A stretch of DNA of 33,386 nt from Clostridia bacterium (lineage in GTDB: Bacteria > Bacillota > Clostridia > Oscillospirales > CAG-272). How positions within the stretch are numbered: position 1 is the first letter of the stretch; each line of letters opens with the position of its first letter. The stretch lies in contig JAFQPL010000091.1 of NCBI GenBank assembly GCA_017411785.1, forward strand, positions 1 through 33,386. The letters run 5' to 3'. The position numbers and the translations under genes were made by a program. This document shows, one piece after another, positions 7,800 to 14,953 of the stretch. The notes beneath the pieces are model-generated. The model saw only the letters and a program-made list of their open reading frames with translations, was not told the DNA's origin and made no database searches.

Positions 7800-8657
7800 T
7801 TAAGCATGTGTAAATCTCATTTTATAAGTAACAGTCTCATCGGGAGCAAGCACCTTATATCCGTCGGGGATATTAAGACCGTTTACCTTGCCCGCCTGAG
7901 GCTCAACGCAAAGGAAGCCCGAAACTCCCTCTCCGTTGTACATTATCCAATAATCAAAATTATCGGAAACGGTATAAACGATATCGTCAACCTGCGCTAC
8001 GTGACCGCAGGACTCGTAATATCCAACTATCTGCAAGCCCTTTGACTTTGACCAAACGTTATATTTTTTCTCCTGCTCGGTAAGCTCAAGATATCTTCCC
8101 GTTGGTATATCAAGCGGATCATGCTCCTGACGCTTTGCGATAGGAAGCGTAAAGCCCTCCTTTGGCTCAACAAAGGTGGTATGTAAGCAGAAGGTATACG
8201 GCATATTCTTGCTGTCGATATTTTTTATATCATACTGCTGAGTAAAGCCCTCATCATCAACGGTATAAGTAACGGTCATCTCAAAATCGAAGGGATATAC
8301 CTCATATCTGTCCTTGTTCACATATTTCATCGTTATAGACGTATCGCTTACCGACAGGACCTCAAAGGGCTGACGGTGAACGGTTCCGTGAAGATGCGAG
8401 AAGGTTCTCGGCTCGGTTATCGGCAGAGTATAATCCACGCCCTCAAAGCTGAACTTACCAAGATATATTCTGTTTGCGGGAAGCAAAATAGGATCTCCCT
8501 GAAGATAAGGATTTACATCTAACTGCGCCTCATCGGTAAGAGGGCAAAGAATATCCTTGCCGTTATAACGCAGATATATCGCGTTTCCGCCAAGACGAGC
8601 GCAAACTCCCGCCTCCCATTTTCCTTTTTTTAATACTACGGTATCTTTAATGCTCAT
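7800..8657 (-). CDS. Aldose 1-epimerase family protein
   Basis: 285 residues from ATG 8655-8657, chosen because AAGGAG lies 7 bases upstream; the longer frame to 8711 has no ribosome site and overlaps the promoter. Galactose-mutarotase-like beta-sandwich: HLHGTVHRQPFEV and CLHTTF supply the two conserved His, and VEPQAGKVNGLN the catalytic Glu. It should interconvert alpha and beta anomers of a hexose or a derivative. It is the first gene of the operon with the GH94 phosphorylase and is divergent from the ThrE-type exporter. Family is clear; the sugar is not. Confidence 0.87.
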   Translation of the reverse strand: MSIKDTVVLKKGKWEAGVCARLGGNAIYLRYNGKDILCPLTDEAQLDVNPYLQGDPILLPANRIYLGKFSFEGVDYTLPITEPRTFSHLHGTVHRQPFEVLSVSDTSITMKYVNKDRYEVYPFDFEMTVTYTVDDEGFTQQYDIKNIDSKNMPYTFCLHTTFVEPKEGFTLPIAKRQEHDPLDIPTGRYLELTEQEKKYNVWSKSKGLQIVGYYESCGHVAQVDDIVYTVSDNFDYWIMYNGEGVSGFLCVEPQAGKVNGLNIPDGYKVLAPDETVTYKMRFTHA

Positions 8658-8719
8658 ACCATTTCTCCTTAAACGATATTTACGCCATCGTACGCGAGCG
8701 CACGGTAACAACTATAATA

Positions 8720-8748
8720 ATTTTACCATATAAGGCAGGTATTGTCAA
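8720..8748 (-). promoter_or_regulatory. Promoter of the epimerase-phosphorylase operon
   Basis: On the minus strand TTGACA (8748-8743), 17-bp spacer, TAAAAT (8725-8720). Confidence 0.75.
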
Positions 8749-8790
8749 CCTCCAAAGAGGCTTTTGTTTTACTAAATTGCTTCATTTTAA

Positions 8791-8819
8791 TTGACAAAAG
8801 AAAAAAAATATGCTACAAT
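8791..8819 (+). promoter_or_regulatory. Promoter of the ThrE-type exporter gene
   Basis: TTGACA (8791-8796), 17-bp spacer ending in TGC, TACAAT (8814-8819). Confidence 0.8.
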
Positions 8820-8836
8820 TTGCTTTGTAATATAAT

Positions 8837-8852
8837 TTACGTTTTTACGTAA
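8837..8852. promoter_or_regulatory. Short dyad in the leader of the ThrE-type gene
   Basis: TTACGT-TTTT-ACGTAA, about 20 bases after the -10 box and 35 bases before the start codon. It could be an operator or a small RNA hairpin; no regulator is identifiable nearby. Confidence 0.35.
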
Positions 8853-8887
8853 GTTTCACTGCTATAAGATTTTTAAGGAGAAAAACT

Positions 8888-10189
8888 TTGAAACCGCAGG
8901 AAAAGCTTAATATTTTTACAGCCACGCCGCACTCCGATTCATGGGTAGACAATCTTGCGAGAGTTGCGCTGGATATCGGAGAGGGACTACTTAAGAGCGG
9001 CGCAGAGATCCATCGCGTTGAGGACGCTATCGAGCATATATGCAAGGCATACGGTGCGGCTCACGTCGAGGTGTTTTCAATACAGTCACTTATAGTAACC
9101 GCGGTACGCATGCCGGATGGAAGCTACACCTCGCAGTCACGAAGAATAACAGATATCTCAAACCATCTGCGCTGTCTCGAATATTACAACCGCCTTTCAA
9201 GAGATATCTGCAAAAACACCCCGGATTTCGATGAAATCGATAAGAAGATCTTTGAAATAAAGCAAAAACGCAAATATCCCTTCTGGAGAACCGTAATCGG
9301 ATTTATTTTTGCGGCAAGCGGCTTTGCTATGTTTTTCGGCGGATCGCTCCGTGACGGACTCGCAGCTGCGCTCGTCGGCTTTATAATGGCCCTGCTTGAC
9401 AGGATAAACGTAAAATTCATGACCCCCGTTACAAAAACTCTGCTTATCTCCTTCACCGCGGGAATATGCTCCTGCCTTTCGGTAATGATAGGCATAGGAC
9501 AACACGTGGATATGATAGCGATAGGTACGATAATGATACTGATTCCCGGTCTTGCGCTTGGAAATTCAATGCGTGATCTCCTCTCGGGTGACACTCTGGC
9601 GGGAATACTCAAAGCGGTTCAATCCTGTATTATCGCAGTTATAATCGCGATCGGATACTCAATATCAATACTTTTGTTAAAAAATCATTACACAGAAGTA
9701 GCTCCCGCAAATTTCAGCCAATGGGCTGAATGGGGTTTGGGACTTCTGAGCGCGATCATAGGAACAGTAGGCTTCGCGCTGATATTCAAAATATCTCTCA
9801 AAAAGCTTCCCATAGTAGGAATAGGCGGCGCGTTTACTTATATTTTCTATGAGTTAGTTATTCTTGCGTCCCCCGAAAACCATCTGCTTGCGGCATTTGT
9901 TTCCTCTCTTTTCATGGCAATTTTTTCGGAGATCTGCGCGAGAGCCTTCCGCGCTCCGACAGTTGTATTTCTTTTCCCCTGCGCTATTCCGATAGTTCCG
10001 GGAAGCGCGCTCTATTACTCCATGTACCATCTGCTAAACGGTAACAGCGCGACATCGCTTACCTATCTCTCCACTACAGGACAGGTAATTTTGGGAATAG
10101 CATTGGGACTCAGCGTCGCAACTATGCTTTGGGGTACCGTAAACTATACAATCAAGCAAATACCCAAAAGAAAACACAAAGAAAATTAA
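8888..10189 (+). CDS. Threonine/serine exporter family protein (fused ThrE halves)
   Basis: 433 residues starting at TTG 8888, fixed by AAGGAG at 8875-8880; there is no in-frame ATG near it. The N-terminal cytoplasmic region (about 15-130) contains LLKSGAEIHRVEDAIEHICKA, typical of the ThrE N-terminal domain. About ten hydrophobic segments follow. The second half (from about 285) matches the short ThrE_2 partner, with PIVGIGGAFTYIFYE and FLFPCAIPIVPGSALYYSMY. Many Firmicutes encode the halves as two genes; here they are one polypeptide. Corynebacterium ThrE exports L-threonine and L-serine by proton antiport. Substrate here is inferred from family. The lipid kinase gene follows after 20 bp, so they probably share a transcript. 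Confidence 0.85.
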   Translation: MKPQEKLNIFTATPHSDSWVDNLARVALDIGEGLLKSGAEIHRVEDAIEHICKAYGAAHVEVFSIQSLIVTAVRMPDGSYTSQSRRITDISNHLRCLEYYNRLSRDICKNTPDFDEIDKKIFEIKQKRKYPFWRTVIGFIFAASGFAMFFGGSLRDGLAAALVGFIMALLDRINVKFMTPVTKTLLISFTAGICSCLSVMIGIGQHVDMIAIGTIMILIPGLALGNSMRDLLSGDTLAGILKAVQSCIIAVIIAIGYSISILLLKNHYTEVAPANFSQWAEWGLGLLSAIIGTVGFALIFKISLKKLPIVGIGGAFTYIFYELVILASPENHLLAAFVSSLFMAIFSEICARAFRAPTVVFLFPCAIPIVPGSALYYSMYHLLNGNSATSLTYLSTTGQVILGIALGLSVATMLWGTVNYTIKQIPKRKHKEN

Positions 10190-10209
10190 ACTACAAGAGG
10201 GATACTGTT

Positions 10210-11079
10210 ATGACAATAGACAATTACACCATTCTTTACAATCCACTTTCAGGCAATAACCAAGGCGCGACTGTAGCAGAAACCTTAAAGGAAAAATTAA
10301 ACGCGCAAAGTATAACGGATATGACCAAGATAGAAAGCTATGCCGACTTTTTTTCAGAGCATCAGGGTGAAAATATCGTTATTTGCGGCGGAGACGGAAC
10401 TCTCAATCGCTTTCTCAACGACGTATCAAGCTTAACGCTAAGCAACAGCATATACTTTTACCCCTGCGGAAGCGGCAACGATTTTTGTCGGGATATAAAT
10501 GCCCCCGCGGACGGGATAACCTGTATCGATGAATACATAAAAAATTTACCTCTTTGCACCGTAAACGAAAAGGAATATAAATTTATAAACGGTATAGGCT
10601 ACGGAATTGACGGATATTGCTGCGAAGTAGGTGACAAGCTTCGTCTTGAATCAAATAAACCGATAAACTATACCGAAATAGCTATAAAGGGGCTTCTGTT
10701 TCACTATAAGCCCACCGACGCGACCGTTACGGTCGACGGTGTCAAGCATGAATTCAAGAAAGTATGGATAGCTCCGACTATGCTCGGAAGATACTACGGC
10801 GGCGGTATGATGCCTACGCCTAATCAAAACAGACTCAACGACAGCCAAACGCTTTCCATTATGATATTCCATGACACCTCGAGTCTCCAGACGCTTATGA
10901 TATTTCCCTCTATTTTCAAGGGCGAGCACGTAAAAAAGGATAAAAAGGTAACAGTCCTTGAGGGCAAGGAAATAACCGTTGAGTTTTCCGAGCCGCGAAC
11001 CCTTCAAATAGACGGTGAAACCGTGCTTAACGTAAAAAAATACGGTGCTTCATTCGCAAAAGTACCCGTTGAAAATTAA
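10210..11079 (+). CDS. Diacylglycerol kinase catalytic-domain lipid kinase (YegS/DgkB type)
   Basis: 289 residues from ATG 10210, preceded by AAGAGGG; the frame is open upstream but overlaps the exporter gene. The N-terminal half has the glycine-rich nucleotide-binding motif ICGGDGTLNRFLND and PCGSGNDFCRDI, hallmarks of the DAGK catalytic domain. The C-terminal beta-rich half ends with ITVEFSEPRTLQIDGE, the family's closing motif. Likely phosphorylates diacylglycerol or a related lipid with ATP at the membrane face, feeding phospholipid turnover. It is the second gene after the ThrE-type exporter. Lipid specificity is not visible. Confidence 0.87.
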   Translation: MTIDNYTILYNPLSGNNQGATVAETLKEKLNAQSITDMTKIESYADFFSEHQGENIVICGGDGTLNRFLNDVSSLTLSNSIYFYPCGSGNDFCRDINAPADGITCIDEYIKNLPLCTVNEKEYKFINGIGYGIDGYCCEVGDKLRLESNKPINYTEIAIKGLLFHYKPTDATVTVDGVKHEFKKVWIAPTMLGRYYGGGMMPTPNQNRLNDSQTLSIMIFHDTSSLQTLMIFPSIFKGEHVKKDKKVTVLEGKEITVEFSEPRTLQIDGETVLNVKKYGASFAKVPVEN

Positions 11080-11174
11080 AACAGCAAAAGTCAAAAACGG
11101 TCGCTCAAAAAAGGTGTGTACTCTTAAGGACAGTTTTCAAAATTGAATAGAATACATTACCTACCGACAGAAAA

Positions 11175-11206
11175 AGGACAGAGAATGTTTTGGCACTCTC
11201 TGTCCT
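11175..11206. terminator. Hairpin inside the 11-kb element, possible terminator
   Basis: AGGACAGAGA (11175-11184) pairs exactly with TCTCTGTCCT (11197-11206), preceded by AAAAA and followed by CTTTTC. It could end transcription from the lipid kinase side. Confidence 0.5.
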
Positions 11207-11249
11207 CTTTTCTTGACAAGCACTGCATTCGTAGACACAAATGCGTATA

Positions 11250-11426
11250 GTGAAATGTTTTGCTTGCGCAAAACGTGAAATAATTCACTTCGTGAATTGT
11301 GAAATATTGCGCCTTCATCGCAATGTGAAATGAAATAAATCCCCTTACGCGCCGCAGCGCATTTCACACGCGAAGCGTATTTCACGCACGAAGTGCATTT
11401 CACAAATCCCGCGAGGGATTTATTTC
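11250..11426. repeat. Array of short hairpins separated by GTGAAAT and its complement ATTTCAC
   Basis: GTGAAAT occurs at 11250, 11275, 11299 and 11325, each followed by a short hairpin or arm: GTTTTGC/GCAAAAC, AATTCAC/GTGAATT, ATTGCG/CGCAAT, then a long-range arm. ATTTCAC then occurs at 11361, 11379 and 11397, alternating with ACGC-GAA-GCGT, GCAC-GAA-GTGC and AAATCCC-GCGA-GGGATTT. The arm GAAATAAATCC (11332-11342) pairs with GGATTTATTTC (11416-11426), closing the second half. Spacing is 18-36 bases, and the hairpin sequences differ while the heptamer is fixed. It is not a CRISPR: the spacers are palindromes and the repeat is only 7 bp. Confidence 0.75.
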
Positions 11427-11542
11427 GTTGCGTAGTGTCCTTAAGGGCACTACGCTAAAGAGACGGCCGTTTTTATCTTTGCTTAAACCTTCCCCCATTT
11501 GTAAACAAATTAAAAACTGAGCTTTAAGAATTCCTCTTTTTA

Positions 11543-11571
11543 TTGACAAAGCATCATTTTTATTATATAAT
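11543..11571 (+). promoter_or_regulatory. Consensus promoter of the lipoprotein-DUF1385 operon
   Basis: Exact TTGACA (11543-11548), 17-bp spacer, exact TATAAT (11566-11571), 26 bp before the start codon with GGAGG at 11588-11592. Confidence 0.85.
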
Positions 11572-11597
11572 ATCTATGAATATGCTCGGAGGTTTTT

Positions 11598-12590
11598 ATG
11601 AAAAAAATATTTTTTAGAGCACTATGCTTACTGTCGGTCGCAGCGTTACTTCTGGTCGCTTTTGCTTCTTGTAAAAAAGACTCGGAAAACAAAAAAGAAA
11701 CCGACTCAGATCTTCACACCGTAACCTTTAACTCAAACGGCGGAACCTATATTCCCGACATTGAAGTAAGAAACGGACAAAAAGCGACCGCGCCTACACC
11801 GCCTACGCGCGACAACTATATATTTTTATATTGGCAGTATGACAACACAAAATGGGATTTTGAATTCAATCCTATAACAGAGGATATAACCATTGACGCG
11901 CTTTGGATCTCAGCAAATTCTCTTTTTAACACTGTTCCCGCAGAAAATCCCGATGAAATTCTGATTTCGGGATTCGCTTCGCAAAAAAGCATAAAAAGTC
12001 TTAGAATTCCCGAAAAGATAAACGGAAAAACAGTGGTAGGATTTACCGATGGAGCAATGGCTGCTATCCATGATGCCCACGCAAGCCATATTATAATTCC
12101 CGACACCGTAAAAACAGTCGGAAAGGGCTCGTTTATGAACATAGACCTCGTTCATTTAGAGTTCGAGGGCGCAATAAGCACTCTTGGCGAGTCCTCGTTT
12201 GAGGCTTGCTCCCACTTAGAGCACTTAAAGCTCGGCGACGGACTTAAAACTATTCCCTACCGTTGCTTCTTCGGTGCTTCAAAGCTTGAAATGGCGGATA
12301 TCCCCGAGGGAGTTACCCTCATTGATGAAAACGCATTCTCCTCATGTACTTCCCTTCAGGCTGCTGTGCTTCCAAGCACACTTGAGACTATAGCGGACGG
12401 AGCATTTCTTGACTCTGCCCTTTCGGTAATCTTCTTCAAGGGAACCGAGGCACAATTCGACGCGTTGGATATAGAGTCAAACAACAGCGAAATTATAAAA
12501 GCCAAGGTATATTTTTACTCGGAATCCAAGCCCGAGGAAAGCGGAGCTTTCTGGCACTACGATGCAAGCCAAACCCCTGTACTTTGGTAA
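11598..12590 (+). CDS. Surface lipoprotein with an InlB-type repeat and BspA-like leucine-rich repeats
   Basis: 330 residues. A signal peptide of about 24 residues ends in the lipobox AFAS-C, so the mature protein is lipid-anchored outside the membrane. Residues ~40-92 form one InlB B-type (Listeria-Bacteroides) repeat: VTFNSNGGTYI, then PTPPTRDNYIFLYW. From about 118 to 290 come LRR_5/BspA-like units (IPDTVKTVGKGSFMNI, LGESSFEACSHLEHLKLGDG, LIDENAFSSCTSLQA, LETIADGAFLDS). Such modules mediate adhesion or protein binding in gut and oral anaerobes; the ligand is unknown. It has an optimal promoter and is followed after 16 bp by the DUF1385 gene. The C-terminus has no wall anchor. Confidence 0.85.
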   Translation: MKKIFFRALCLLSVAALLLVAFASCKKDSENKKETDSDLHTVTFNSNGGTYIPDIEVRNGQKATAPTPPTRDNYIFLYWQYDNTKWDFEFNPITEDITIDALWISANSLFNTVPAENPDEILISGFASQKSIKSLRIPEKINGKTVVGFTDGAMAAIHDAHASHIIIPDTVKTVGKGSFMNIDLVHLEFEGAISTLGESSFEACSHLEHLKLGDGLKTIPYRCFFGASKLEMADIPEGVTLIDENAFSSCTSLQAAVLPSTLETIADGAFLDSALSVIFFKGTEAQFDALDIESNNSEIIKAKVYFYSESKPEESGAFWHYDASQTPVLW

Positions 12591-12606
12591 AATACGGAGA
12601 TAATAT

Positions 12607-13893
12607 ATGAAAAAGAAAAACAAAGAAAAAATATCCGAGCAGGAAAAAAAGATAGCCTGCGCAAAAAAGACCTCGATCGGCGGTCAAGCGCTTATGGAGG
12701 GCATTATGATGCGCGGTCCGAAGAAATCCGCTATGGCGGTAAGAAATCCGCAGGGCGAGATAGTTCTTGAGGTTACCGATATCGCAAAGGGTAAGCGTCC
12801 TTTCATAACAAAAATTCCGATAGCGCGCGGAGTTTACAATTTTGTAAATTCCATGATAATAGGCTATAAAGCTCTTATGCGCTCCGCAGAGATCTCGGGG
12901 CTTGAAGAAATTGAGGAAGAGCTTGCAAAGGAAAAAGCCGCCAAAAAAGCAGCTAAAAAAGCCAAAAAAGAAGGAAAGCTTCCTACAGAGGAAAACGCCT
13001 CTGCAGAAACAGTTGCAGAGGAGACTGTTGCCGAGGAGACTGTCGCCGAGGAAACGGTTGCAGAGGAGACTGTTTCCGAGGAAGCAATTGTCGATGAGAC
13101 TGTTTCCGAGGAAGCAATTGCCGAGGAAACGGTTGCAGAGGAAGCCGAAGCAAAAGACGCTGATGCAGAAGACGTGGCAGCAGCAGAAGAACCCGCTGTG
13201 GAAAAATCCGACGTAAAGCCCGAGAAGAAAAAGTCCTCGGGATTAACTACCGCAATAACCGTGATAGCGGGTGTTTTGGGCGTAGCTCTTGCCCTCGTGC
13301 TATTCATATTCCTTCCCGATTTTCTTGCGGGACTCGCGTCCGATCCGCTGCCCAACTCAACGGTATGGCGTCCAATATTTGCGGGCATCCTCAAAATACT
13401 CATACTCATAATTTATATGGCTCTCGTTTGTCTTATGAAGGACATTCGCAGGACCTTTGAGTATCACGGAGCCGAGCATAAAACTATATTCTGCTACGAG
13501 GCAGGTCTTGAGCTTACCGTTGAAAACGTTCGCAAGCAACGTCGTTTTCATCCCAGATGCGGAACCTCATTCCTTATTCTTATGCTGATCGTAAGCATCG
13601 GAATAGGTCTTTGCATAGATCCTATATACATGGCAATAACAGGCAATCCCGAGCCCACGAACAAGCTTCTGTTCTCGCTCATAAAGCTTTGCTTGCTCCC
13701 CATTACAATGGGAATAGGATACGAGCTTATAAAGCTTGCGGGCAGACACGACAATCTGTTTACCCGTATAATCTCCGCCCCGGGTATGTGGTTGCAGAGA
13801 TTAACGGTCAAGGAGCCTACCGACGACATGATAGAGTGCGCTATCAAAGCATTTGAAGCAGTCGTTCCCGAGGACAACAGCGACAAATATTAA
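12607..13893 (+). CDS. DUF1385 (YqhQ-like) membrane protein with acidic pentapeptide-repeat insert
   Basis: 428 residues, longer than the ~300 typical of the family. The N-terminal GGQALMEGIMMRGP (about 23-36), YHGAEHKTIFCYE and HPRCGTSFLILM motifs are characteristic of DUF1385. Four or so hydrophobic segments lie after residue 210. Between the N-terminal motif region and the first of these is a charged insert: lysine/alanine-rich around 105-125, then nine near-repeats of ETVAE-like units at 134-178, then an acidic stretch. The insert is not part of the conserved fold and is probably a disordered cytoplasmic linker. The function of the family is unknown. It shares the promoter of the lipoprotein gene (start ATG behind ACGGAG). 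A bidirectional terminator follows. Confidence 0.85.
   Translation: MKKKNKEKISEQEKKIACAKKTSIGGQALMEGIMMRGPKKSAMAVRNPQGEIVLEVTDIAKGKRPFITKIPIARGVYNFVNSMIIGYKALMRSAEISGLEEIEEELAKEKAAKKAAKKAKKEGKLPTEENASAETVAEETVAEETVAEETVAEETVSEEAIVDETVSEEAIAEETVAEEAEAKDADAEDVAAAEEPAVEKSDVKPEKKKSSGLTTAITVIAGVLGVALALVLFIFLPDFLAGLASDPLPNSTVWRPIFAGILKILILIIYMALVCLMKDIRRTFEYHGAEHKTIFCYEAGLELTVENVRKQRRFHPRCGTSFLILMLIVSIGIGLCIDPIYMAITGNPEPTNKLLFSLIKLCLLPITMGIGYELIKLAGRHDNLFTRIISAPGMWLQRLTVKEPTDDMIECAIKAFEAVVPEDNSDKY
13006..13140 (+). repeat. 15-bp in-frame tandem repeat in the DUF1385 gene
   Basis: Nine units of 15 bp, consensus GAGACTGTTGCCGAG, encoding ETVAE variants. Within the run a 30-bp higher-order unit (GAGACTGTTTCCGAG followed by GAAGCAATTG) appears twice, showing recent expansion. 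Confidence 0.85.
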
Positions 13894-13900
13894 CAAAAAA

Positions 13901-13945
13901 GGACTGTCTCATTTAAGGCAGAAAAAATCTTAAGTGAGACAGTCC
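13901..13945. terminator. Bidirectional terminator between DUF1385 and DNA glycosylase genes
   Basis: 17-bp stem: 13901-13917 pairs with 13929-13945 with one mismatch, loop GCAGAAAAAAT. It has A6 on the left (T6 for the minus strand) and TATTTTA on the right, and lies between convergent genes. Confidence 0.88.
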
Positions 13946-13950
13946 ATATT

Positions 13951-14874
13951 TTAAATATTGGTGTATCTTTCATAATAAAACAAATACTGTTGAGCGATTC
14001 CCGCGTATTCACCGAAGCTTTTTCCCGAAAGCTCCTTTTGCTCGGGAAAATATTTTTCACCGACGCGCTTCATCCAGACGTCAACGGGAAACGCGTCATA
14101 CCGCTCAAAGCCAAAAAGCAGAGCGCAGGACGCAACCTTTACACCTATTCCCTTTACACCGCAAAGCAGTTCTATTGCTTCATAGGTGCTATTCGCATAA
14201 CGGATATCGTCAAGCAAAAGCTTACCGCCCGTTATTTTCTCAACAGCATCGTATACATATTTTGCGCGGAAGCCCATTTTTAACTCATAAAGCCCCTGCT
14301 CACCAAGAGCATATATCGCATTAGCATCGGGAAAAGTACAGAGCGACGAGCGTCCCGAAAGATGCTTTTTCATCTCCTCGCCGATTTCAATAGGCTTACC
14401 GCACTTAAGACAAAGCGCCTCGATGATCTTCTTTATACGGGGAATATTGTTATTCTGCGATATGATAAATGAAATCACACATTCAAGACTCTCTTGCGAG
14501 AGTATCCTTATTCCCCGCCCGTATTCAACGGCACGCGCGAGAGCCTCATTTGAGCTGTGACTCAATATATCGGCATCGATAAGAGCATAATCCCGCTCTA
14601 TATTCAGATAACGCTTCCATATAAGCTCATAATCTTCAAGCGTGCTTCCGTAAATATAAAGCACGTTACCGTCCTGAGCAAAGGAAACGAAGCGTTGATA
14701 CGCAACCCCCGAAAACTCCTTCTCGTGCAAGGAATTTTCCACCTCGTCAAAGCGAAAGCATTGACCGCAATCGAATATCTTTCCTATATCAAGCTGCAGG
14801 GCACCATCAATTCTGACGGTTGGAGCATCACCGACGCAAAGCTCGGTTATTTTTAATTTTTCAACAGTTATCAT
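13951..14874 (-). CDS. 8-oxoguanine DNA glycosylase/AP lyase, OGG1-like
   Basis: 307 residues from ATG 14872-14874, chosen because AAGGAT lies 6 bases upstream; a longer frame to 14913 runs through the promoter. The N-terminal domain contains DCGQCFRF, typical of bacterial OGG1 homologues. The helix-hairpin-helix with GVKGIGVKVASC places the catalytic Lys at residue 246, and the assisting Asp in FPVDVWMKRV at 265. The 19-residue separation is the same as K249/D268 of human OGG1. It should excise 8-oxoguanine opposite C and nick the strand. It diverges from the Cys/His protein operon through overlapping promoters. Confidence 0.88.
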   Translation of the reverse strand: MITVEKLKITELCVGDAPTVRIDGALQLDIGKIFDCGQCFRFDEVENSLHEKEFSGVAYQRFVSFAQDGNVLYIYGSTLEDYELIWKRYLNIERDYALIDADILSHSSNEALARAVEYGRGIRILSQESLECVISFIISQNNNIPRIKKIIEALCLKCGKPIEIGEEMKKHLSGRSSLCTFPDANAIYALGEQGLYELKMGFRAKYVYDAVEKITGGKLLLDDIRYANSTYEAIELLCGVKGIGVKVASCALLFGFERYDAFPVDVWMKRVGEKYFPEQKELSGKSFGEYAGIAQQYLFYYERYTNI

Positions 14875-14884
14875 ATTTTTATCC

Positions 14885-14932
14885 TTGAATTTTAATATAT
14901 TATATTTTAACATATATCGACTTCTTTTTCAA
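14885..14932. promoter_or_regulatory. Overlapping divergent promoters
   Basis: Minus strand, toward the glycosylase: TTGAAA (14932-14927), 17-bp spacer, TAAAAT (14909-14904). Plus strand, toward the 14954 operon: TTGAAT (14885-14890), 17-bp spacer, TAACAT (14908-14913). The two -10 regions overlap by two bases, so they may compete. Confidence 0.5.
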
Positions 14933-14953
14933 GACATTTATTCGGAGAGAATT

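Larger units (their letters stand above)
11093..11474. repeat. 382-bp MITE-like non-coding element with imperfect terminal inverted repeats
   Basis: The left end (11093-11132) and the right end (11436-11474) are inverted relative to each other: both carry AAAAACGG outermost and CTTAAGGACA innermost, with a diverged middle. Between them are a hairpin at 11175-11206 and the GTGAAAT/ATTTCAC hairpin array at 11250-11426. No plausible protein is encoded; the one open frame on the minus strand is a translation of the repeats. It occupies most of the 518-bp gap between the lipid kinase and lipoprotein genes. No transposase or clear target duplication is seen. Confidence 0.65.

Noticed and set aside
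8658..8711. Extended N-terminus of the aldose epimerase
   Set aside because: The extra codons run upstream of a clear AAGGAG placed for ATG 8657, and approach the promoter.
11161..11403. 80-codon minus-strand frame inside the hairpin array
   Set aside because: It is a translation of the GTGAAAT/hairpin repeat, with no ribosome site and no recognisable domain.
11250..11426. Possible CRISPR array
   Set aside because: The repeated word is 7 bp, the spacers are palindromes of variable length, the orientation flips halfway, and no cas gene is in the window.
12864..13409. Serine/alanine-rich minus-strand and lysine/arginine-rich plus-strand frames across the ETVAE repeat
   Set aside because: Shadows of the 15-bp repeat in other frames; the DUF1385 frame has conserved motifs on both sides of the repeat.
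14875..14913. Extended N-terminus of the DNA glycosylase
   Set aside because: The extra codons lie over the -10 regions and have no ribosome site; AAGGAT precedes ATG 14874.
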